Source of the DNA: Larix sibirica
Taxonomy: Eukaryota; Streptophyta; Pinopsida; Pinales; Pinaceae
NCBI GenBank assembly: GCA_004151065.3
Contig: NWUY0303930172.1
Location: forward strand, 1-13,519
DNA length: 13,519 bases
Direction of reading: 5' to 3'
Shown here piece by piece: positions 6,967 through 13,519 of this stretch; the first letter of the stretch is position 1; the number at the start of each line of letters is the position of its first letter. A program made the translations under genes and the position numbers. Below the pieces are notes generated by a model, which worked only from the letters and a program-made list of their open reading frames with translations, did not search any database and was not told where the DNA came from.

Positions 6967-8450
6967 CTAGAGAATCATTAACATTGTGGCCCTTTAACTA
7001 GGTATGGAATGGGTAAGAAGCCTTGCATTGGAGACACTTGTCATCAAGTTGAAGTTTGGGAGAGCATGTGATCTTATGGAGTACCCTTTCATCCTAGACA
7101 TGTTTTATGTTTTATGGTTGGACCACTTCTTTGTTCAAGGCATAAAGATTCATTTTTCTGATGATTTAGCCTACCTATCTATCAACTAGGTTCAATTGAG
7201 GAGGTAGGTATGTTTATATAGATTAGGCAAGGTTTCCTAATGACCCCTATCATGTATGTTATCACAACATAGACCTTATGATGTCTTATTCACTATTGGA
7301 TTGCTCAAGGACTCATTAAGGGCATCCTCGGGCTTCTTAAACCTAATGTTAGGTAGATCATCAATGGGCATTTTGCACATGATATATTTCTAACCAACTT
7401 GGAAGATAAGGAATGGCATGTATTTAACATTATGGAATGTATTCAAACCTTCAACAAAGCCTCATGTTCCTAATCGAAAATGGATGATAATCAATGGTAC
7501 GCGTTGTCTTAGGATGACATCCAACTAGGTATCTAGTCCACAATGGTCATAGCTTTAGCCTAACCAAGTATTCAACTTTTTGGGGATCTTTTTTTTTCTT
7601 TTAGGCCTAATTGAAGGCTCTTTGGGAAGTTAAGTAGACAAAAGGATTTCCAAAGTTGTGCTAAGGTTACCCATGTGTATTACTCATCTGTGTGGGTTTC
7701 ATCTGTTGCAACCTACCAAAGAATACATAATCTCCTTCATGACTTTCTCTGGGTTGGATTACACTGCAAGAAAGGATTTCATTAAGTTAATTGGGATAAT
7801 TTGTTGCATCCTTAAGAAGTTGAGGGGTGAGGAGGGTGGTACTATGGATGATTGGGTCCTTTAGACAAGCTCACATTTTTGGTGAAATGGGTGGTTTAGG
7901 TTTTGGATGACAAGGAGAGATGGAAATTTCTTCTATGAAATTGCATCTTGAGTGGAATCCCTTTAACTTAAAGAAGTTGGAGAAACTTCAACTTGCAAAA
8001 TCTCTTGTTGGCCTTGGCTAAGGCCAATATATAGGGCACCTTTCTCACTCAAATCATATGGAAATCCTAAGAGAACATTAAGCACCACCATATCTAGAAA
8101 GACAATTCACTTTAAACATGCCTCTCATTTAATGATCATTTCCTCTAGTTGTCTCCCATGTTGCGATTTAATAGAGAGGCTCTAGGCCAAGTACGTCAAG
8201 TAGCTTTTCAAGAAGAGTATCCTCAAAACTAGGCATGGTTGTTATTTCCAAGCTCATGAGTTGAAGCCTTCATAAATTTTGAAGGTGTAATTTTGACTAA
8301 GTGCAATAGATGGGCTTGTATTTAAGTGGGTTAAGGAGTTGGTCACAAATGACCTCTTCCTTAAGTTGGGGTTTCTTACTCCTTTTGCATGGTTAAGAGG
8401 CTAGAATAGAACTATTCACAAGGTATTAGAAAATGCAAACCATCCAATGG
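6960..8450 (+). mobile_element. Degraded L1-type LINE fragment, C-terminal half of ORF2
   Basis: Pieces of a plant L1-type reverse transcriptase appear in order across plus-strand frames. At 7004-7189 the frame reads LVIKLKFGRACDLMEYPFIL, resembling the LDF-KAYDR-EW-FI block. Next come IRQG followed by PIMYVITT (from about 7218, resembling the RQG-P block) and GLIKGI, then INGHFAHD at 7360-7383, the catalytic FADD box with one Asp changed to His. Downstream are FSGLDYTARKDF (7745-7780) and DDKERWKFLL (7908-7937), typical of the post-RT connection region of these LINEs. The end is traced by KWVKELVTNDLFLKLGF near 8320-8370. Many in-frame stops and at least three frame changes make it a dead copy. 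The 5' part is missing and no poly(A) tail is visible. Confidence 0.85.
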
Positions 8451-8498
8451 GTAATGTTCACTAAGCTCCAAGCTAGTCCTTAGCTTGTTCTATTCATT

Positions 8499-8763
8499 AT
8501 GCTCCCTAACCATGGACAACACTAGAGTAGAGCATAATCACACTTTATGTTCTTTGAATGTGCATTTTTGCATTGTCATATAGTGTAGTGTTGTCTTGGT
8601 ATGCATGATCTAGTTCAATAGCTAAGAAATGAGAAAAATCCAACATGAATATTCAATAGAAGTTTACAAGGCCAAGAAAACTTCACAATGCTATGATGTT
8701 GCATGATCAAGGCCAGTCCCTGATGACTATGATCTTCTCGAAATCTACATGAATACCAACATG
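8499..8763 (-). pseudogene. Gypsy RT-RNase H connection relic
   Basis: Three blocks lie in order on the minus strand. HVGIHVDFEKIIVIRDWP is at 8710-8763. SFLGLVNFY, a stop, then LDFSHF lie at 8626-8682, matching the well-conserved SFLGL-N-YR-F motif that follows RT in gypsy elements. FKEHKV, a stop, then LCSTLVL lie at 8499-8558, matching the entry into RNase H. The third block is in a different frame, so at least one indel separates it. The catalytic core of RNase H is not recognisable beyond this. Confidence 0.8.
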
Positions 8764-8824
8764 ATTAATGATCTATCTTAAACACTAAATTTTTGTTGTG
8801 TTGAAAGCACACTTGCAACTTGTG

Positions 8825-9193
8825 TTAGTGCAATGTGTCCAAGACACACATAGAATGTTCAAGATGGTCTTGCCATGTCTTGGTGTAGATGGCTATGTCA
8901 TCCAGATAGACAATGAAATATGCATTGGTGAAGGACCTAAGAAAGTTGTTCATCGAGTGCATGAATGCAACTATATTGTTAGTTACAACAAAGGGTGTGA
9001 CTAACCATTCATATATATCCTCCCTAGTTTTTGACATTTATTTTGCACATTGAAGCTAATCCAAAAGATCATTAATACATGCCAATGACTAGTACTTCTT
9101 GAAAAGGATATTATGGAAGGAATGATAGTCAATGCAAAGGCACCATGAACCATCCTTTCTCGGTGCAAGGATGATAGGGTTGTTGCAAGGAGA
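8825..9193 (-). pseudogene. Gypsy reverse transcriptase relic with internal deletion
   Basis: One frame spans the region. It starts SPCNNPIILAPRKDGSWCLC and IDY (9122-9193), the N-terminal RT block. Three stops follow (after KKY, LLD and QCAK). It then continues KTREDIYEWLVTPF and ends with the catalytic YLDD box (8897-8908) and LEHSMCVLDTL. Between QCAK and KTRE the segment carrying the first catalytic Asp (the usual F-KIDL-SGYHQ region) is missing, about 20-25 codons, without a change of frame. The ATG at 9035-9037 opens a 70-residue frame, but it is only a chance start inside the relic. Confidence 0.9.
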
Positions 9194-9664
9194 TGCACTA
9201 GTTTTGATTTCCCCTAGTTGATGATTCCCTGAATCTAGCCTTAGGTCTCATTTTTTTCCATATTGAACTACAATGGAGGGCATGATGAGAGGGTTATTTG
9301 GAAGTGAATACTAGAAAATGAGGTTGTATGATGCTTAATTGAGAAGTTTGAGTGCACCTTTGGGCTCCTAGAAGACATTGTCATAGTTCTACATTAATGT
9401 TACACATCAAAACATCCTTTTGGTATCAAATATTTACTTGTGCATGCAATGAGCGATCAAGTTTGCATCAGGCCATAAGGAGGACAAGCTTTTGAATGTG
9501 CATGATAATCTTCCCACATTGCTTCATAAACACCAAAATGATATATTTGTTCAAAGGAAACCCTAACATATGTTAGATGTTCTCATTGACCTAGTTAATG
9601 GACTAACATTGTGGGTTGGAGAGATAGGATATATGCGGGTGATACCATATATGAAGGTATACTA

Positions 9665-9724
9665 ACATGTTACCTTCATCTCCTTAGCTTGTTTATGCCA
9701 TTTGAGAGAATACGGTTGAGGGTT
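9665..9724 (-). pseudogene. Gypsy protease-region relic
   Basis: The minus strand reads NPQPYSLKWHKQAKEMKVTC, which resembles the HP-PY-L-W stretch following the aspartic protease active site in plant gypsy polyproteins. It lies upstream of RT as expected. The active-site triad itself is not visible, and flanking frames are broken. The sequence between here and RT (about 9240-9660) contains the expected linker, with a diverged SLPNNP motif near 9295-9305. Confidence 0.5.
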
Positions 9725-10472
9725 CACTAGAGTGGCAAGCCACGATGATTCCCTACATCTCGCATGATGATGTTATTCTAAATCCTAATGTTTACCATGA
9801 CATGGAGAGGTTGCCCTTTGATCCAACATTTAGTATGCAATAAGTTCTTGTGTTCTTTTGTTACATCATTGGGCATATCAGTTGGTAGCATTCAAACAAG
9901 TAGATCTTGAGCATGCTTTCAAATCCCTAGATTGGATCAAGTGTAGAATGCACTGTTTAAGCGCATAAGTGTTTGAGTGTGTGACATTTGAAGTCATTGT
10001 GAATGTTGACACTATGATACCCACACCATTAATCACCTTTCTTGTGCTTTCCTTAATCTTGATTCGACATGGGCATGTTAGATTGTTGGAGCATAGGAGG
10101 ATGACTCTTTTATCATGATCAACCTTTACACAATTTTTATATCAAGTGCATGATTTTTTAGTGTGTTTGTTGCATGTATGTTATTGTGCATAGTTGTGCA
10201 CTTGTTGGTGCTCATATGATTTGAGTTGCTTTTAAACGTTTCCTCAATATTGGAGGTGTGCCAATATGATTGACCTAGTGTCGTGAAGTGGAGAAACTAT
10301 ACTTTGATAGGGTCTAGTGTAAAATATCACAATGAATAGACTCAAGCCCTTATGCTTTATGTCATGCATGCTTAAGTGAACCATCAACTAGTGAAATTCA
10401 TTGGTGTTGTTGAAACTTTTGGTCCTTTTTCTAACACTAAAATTGACATGTAATATATTAACCATCCTATCA

Positions 10473-10601
10473 ATGCTTGATAGGATATAAGTCATCATAC
10501 ATGACCTCCACAAACTTGGACCAAATAAGATTGGGGTTGAAATTGTTGATGAGTTCTAAATTAAGTGTTTCCCACCAGCATAGCATTAAAGGGGGCATCT
10601 T
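10473..10601 (-). pseudogene. Gypsy gag (capsid) relic
   Basis: A 43-codon open stretch on the minus strand contains CWWETLNLEL and NLIWSKFVEVMYDDLYPIKH, the A-WWE and TW-F-E-F---YP signature of the retrotransposon gag capsid domain. It ends at a TGA (10470-10472). It lies about 1.3 kb upstream of RT, consistent with a gag-pol layout after some deletion. No further gag sequence upstream could be followed. Confidence 0.8.
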
Positions 10602-11149
10602 CAACAATGTGAAGGAAATGATTTCTTCATTTGTAACACAATTAATAGAGAAATATGACTCTATTGTTCCATAAAATTATCCAATGCATTGAAATTGATC
10701 TTACCTTGAAAAACATGGATGTCTAAATTGACTTAAACTTATAAAGGTGATGCATTCTAAAACACAGGGTTCATTGAAGAACTTATGGTCAAAGAGGGAC
10801 CAAGTTGTAACATCATGTCATGAAAACAACATAAAAAATACAGGCCTTTACTTCTCCAATTGGACATCCAAGAGTTGTGTCACTACAAAACAATTGGTGG
10901 GAAATTTGGTAGAGTTTCCCATTCTTTTTTTTATACACCTAGTAGATGGATATTTTGAGACAAACTAGGTTGCATATCTCGATATAGGTATTATGGTCTC
11001 TTATACATGTAAATGGATTATGCTCCACTAGTAATTATTTTCATAAGATACTATGATGTGTTGGCATGGAGAGTAACTCCAGGCTTGTGAGAATTTAGCG
11101 TTATGAAATCAACCATGAACAATAATAAATCTAGTTATATTAGTACATT
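10602..11149. other. Presumed gag N-terminus and leader of the gypsy relic, decayed
   Basis: By position this should hold the 5' end of gag and the leader up to the 5' LTR on the minus strand, but no motif is recognisable. Plus-strand frames of 65-73 residues here have no domain signature and overlap the minus-strand element, so I treat them as chance. No primer-binding site matching a tRNA 3' end was seen. Confidence 0.35.
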
Positions 11150-11720
11150 AAATACACACTCACAATTGAGATATAGATATAGGGTTAAGTTATTCCATTA
11201 ATCATGAAAATTGAGAATTTAATACATGATAGTATAATTGACAAGGATGGAGAGATTGAGAAATCTTGTGTGCCAAAGTTTTTGGGAGAGCTATGAGGAG
11301 AAAATTTGTTTGCTAGGTTCTTATTGAAAGAAAAGTTTGAGTATTTAATAAGACATAAGAAATACACATTTATACACAAGAAAAAACATTGAGTTATATA
11401 AATGATTGTATTTTCGTAATGGCCTTGGGTGACAATTTCCATTCTTAGTTGTGAGCACACATATAGAATGTTGTAGTGTACATGTGCATAGCTAGAACTT
11501 AGTACAAAAGATTTATACCTAGGCATGTACAACATTGTTTGTGCCAAATGATAGGACCCTACCCATTCACCCAAATCAGTCTGCTTGATGTGTGGGGAGT
11601 CTAGGTGTTGGGCACAAGGGTTAATGTAGGTAGTGGAGGGCATTGAGGTGGTATGTGCATGAACATCCATACATTTACCTATATTATTAATGATCATGCG
11701 CTTCATTATAATCAAATATG
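11150..11720 (-). repeat. Probable remnant of the gypsy 5' LTR
   Basis: Part of this block (about 11164-11370) is a diverged direct repeat of 6655-6925, on the other side of the gypsy coding relic. Read on the minus strand it has an LTR-like order: a TATA box (GTATAAATGTG near 11370), then AATAAG within TTCAATAAGAACC (about 11320), then a C/T-rich stretch with ATTTTCTCCTCATAGCTCTCC (about 11282-11302). The upper boundary is a guess. A 176-residue minus-strand frame at 11185-11715 covers the whole block; it has no domain and low-complexity composition, and I do not call it a gene. Confidence 0.38.
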
Positions 11721-12596
11721 TAAGCTATATAACATGGACAATAATTTGGAAAAAGACTTCATTTTCTCATGAAGAACCTCTTTATACAATTCCATTTAGG
11801 TCCACTTAGGTCCACTTGCCTTAATATCTCATTATTCAAACATATAAAAATAGACACATGGATTCTATCAAATTTAAAAAAAGTCTTCCACATCGAATCT
11901 CTTATATAGTTTAGAGTTCAAGTTTTTATGAAAAGTAATGTGTTACTCATTTTTACTTTACCTTAAATGTTAATAAAGACCATTTTCCCAATCTTTCTTC
12001 ATAAACCCTTCATTGAGTTCAATCTTCTATCTTTCTATCTATTTTATTTTTATATTTCTCCACTAAAATAAATTCTTGATATACTTATTTTCTCTTTATA
12101 AAATTGCATTAAATCCTCTCTTATGTCTTCTTTCCCTAGTCCAATTAACTAAGGCTGATTGCTTATACCAAGATAATAGAAATTTTACATTTTTAATCCT
12201 TCTCATATGATAAGTGACTAATTTTAAGTTAAAAGTACTTACTTTTTATTTATAATTTTCTTTTATTGGTGTTTATAATTTTTTTCTATGTAGAAAGCTA
12301 TGAACTCTTAACTACATTAAAATGGCACAAACTACATTTTCTTAGCCCCATCTCCTAAACATGTATTCCATGGGTCTTCACCAAGAGACTCCATGGCTTG
12401 CACCAATTCCCCTTATTCATATTGATGATTTTTATTCAATATAGTTCTCATCAATAATATGTTTTGATGATTTATTTATGTCTTTGTTACTTGTTATCAT
12501 CGGGATGACAACCAGAGTGAGAATTAGCAACAATGGAAAGGTGGGACTTATCACCCCGTAGTTAGGAGCTTACTGATTGGGCTAGGTCACTCATTG

Positions 12597-12616
12597 AAAG
12601 GGAGTTTTGTCCCTTT
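12597..12616. repeat. Short perfect hairpin
   Basis: AAAGGGA at 12597-12603 pairs with TCCCTTT at 12610-12616 around a six-base loop (GTTTTG). It lies in a slightly more GC-rich patch (12530-12620) within AT-rich DNA. No gene is nearby, so a terminator or regulatory role is not suggested. Confidence 0.6.
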
Positions 12617-13102
12617 TGTTATTTTACCCAATGTTATAGATATTAGATTTTTTTTTATTTCACACAAAATTGATATCAACTTATTTTTTCATCTATATAA
12701 AAAGCTATACATTTTTAATTTACATTAATACATTATAAATATCCATTTTAACTTTAAATCTCATTTATATTTAATAATAAATCTCTTTAAAATATTATCC
12801 TTAAATATCTTACAAAATCCTATGCTAACCATATATTTACTCCAAACTTTAAATTCAAATTCCTATTTATTCACTTTACAACCCTCAACCAAACTTTCAT
12901 ATTCATGAATACAATAATAGTTATTTTGATTGGTCCTTTTATATTACTTAACACTAATATATAAGGAAATCATTTTTTTATAATTATAACAACAATGTCA
13001 AGATAGATGTTATAATATAATTGTATCTAACATTTTTATCATTCACATATATTCACGTGTCATCACATAAAAAAAGACATAATCATCTCATAACCAATCA
13101 AC

Positions 13103-13209
13103 ATAGGTTAATTAAAAAACCACTATGATAAATATCCCACTAATCTCATTCATTCATAAACATGTGTTAATTAAAAAGCCACTATGTAAATATCCCAATA
13201 ATCTCATTC
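13103..13209. repeat. Imperfect direct duplication of about 48 bp
   Basis: Positions 13103-13151 and 13162-13209 are two copies sharing GTTAATTAAAAA, CCACTATG, TAAATATCCCA and TAATCTCATTC in order, with a few substitutions and small indels. Non-coding. Probably a local tandem duplication. Confidence 0.9.
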
Positions 13210-13519
13210 TCTTTCAAATATCTTTTTTATGATTACTTCTTCTATTAAGAAGGAGGCCCACTTGTTATTATTATAAAGTTTATAGAAGTCATATTACTTC
13301 CATGGTCCACTCATAGTAATGCAAGATTGCTTATCATGCAAGCAATGAAGATTTGAACATCTCATAGCAAGTTCTATACATGTAACCTTTTATTAATCTA
13401 ATAAAGAGCTATTCCTTCGTACATGAAGTACCCTAAGGATTCAAGATATGAAATTATTTTATATTTTTTTATTTATAAAATAATTTTGAAAATATTTATT
13501 TTATTAAATTTTTTTAAAA

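Larger units (their letters stand above)
8495..10601 (-). mobile_element. Degraded Ty3/gypsy retrotransposon, gag to RNase H
   Basis: On the minus strand the order of relics is gag (10473-10601), protease-like sequence (about 9665-9724), pre-RT linker, RT (8825-9193), connection domain (8626-8763) and the start of RNase H (8499-8558). This is the normal gag-PR-RT-RNaseH order of Ty3/gypsy elements. Integrase, expected next at lower coordinates, is absent; the LINE fragment lies there instead. Stops and frameshifts occur in every domain, so nothing is functional. Zinc-knuckle and active-site DSG/DTG motifs were not found, probably through decay of 9725-10470. Confidence 0.9.
11720..13519. other. 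AT-rich gene-free DNA
   Basis: No open frame of note, no splice-bounded exon and no transposon protein motif on either strand. The composition is strongly A+T, with C/T-rich tracts near 12010-12065 and an almost pure A+T end from 13445. Small structures inside are a 10-base tandem (TAGGTCCACT at 11797-11806 and 11807-11816), a hairpin at 12597-12616 and a duplication at 13103-13209. Confidence 0.5.

Noticed and set aside
8798-9004. 68-residue plus-strand frame
   Set aside because: Antisense of the gypsy reverse transcriptase relic, which has clear RT motifs on the minus strand.
9001-9198. 65-residue minus-strand frame
   Set aside because: It is an out-of-frame reading of the N-terminal RT block; the true relic frame is the neighbouring one.
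10747-10968. Plus-strand frame containing CHENNIKNTGLY, reminiscent of a gypsy integrase stretch
   Set aside because: The similarity is limited to a few residues, no integrase motifs follow, and the orientation is opposite to the surrounding element.
11185-11715. 176-residue minus-strand open frame
   Set aside because: No domain, low-complexity AT-driven composition, and it overlaps the probable LTR remnant, whose sequence signals explain the region better.

Overview
The window looks like nuclear DNA of a seed plant, most plausibly a gymnosperm or another plant with a large genome. The reasons are one clear plant-specific protein gene (DUF1191 family), plant-type splice sites, long AT-rich gene-free stretches, and old, heavily mutated plant retrotransposons (an L1-type LINE and a Ty3/gypsy element). 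I see no bacterial operon, rRNA, tRNA or CRISPR array. The lineage is inferred from style, not from a marker gene.

Layout. Positions 1-1018 hold no recognisable gene, only a diverged 71-bp direct duplication. From 1019 to about 2287, minus strand, there are signs of the 3' part of a spliced gene of unknown function. A convincing terminal exon (1019-1106) and penultimate exon (1332 to about 1497) are followed by four more short exon candidates, all compatible in reading phase. Positions 2992-4035, minus strand, are an intact single-exon gene for a DUF1191 membrane protein: signal peptide, glycosylated ectodomain, Pro/Ala-rich stalk, one membrane helix and a short cytoplasmic tail. Upstream of it (4640-5500) lies a degenerate tandem array with a period of about 83 bp, then a younger 52-bp duplication (5649-5775). 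A small CpG-rich island (about 6320-6480) could be the distal promoter and first exon of the DUF1191 gene.

Positions 6655-11720 are a transposon graveyard. A Ty3/gypsy relic on the minus strand runs from gag (about 10600) through protease-like sequence, RT and the start of RNase H (about 8500). A plus-strand LINE fragment, truncated at its 5' end, abuts it tail to tail (about 6960-8450). Diverged direct repeats at 6655-6925 and 11150-11370 are probably remains of the gypsy LTRs. If so, the LINE sits where the 3' LTR and integrase should be. Every reading frame in both elements carries stops and frameshifts. Positions 11720-13519 are AT-rich DNA with a short duplication and a hairpin.

The only gene I assign to a known family is the DUF1191 gene. 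The spliced gene is the part most worth following up. I found no sign of an undescribed multi-gene system.
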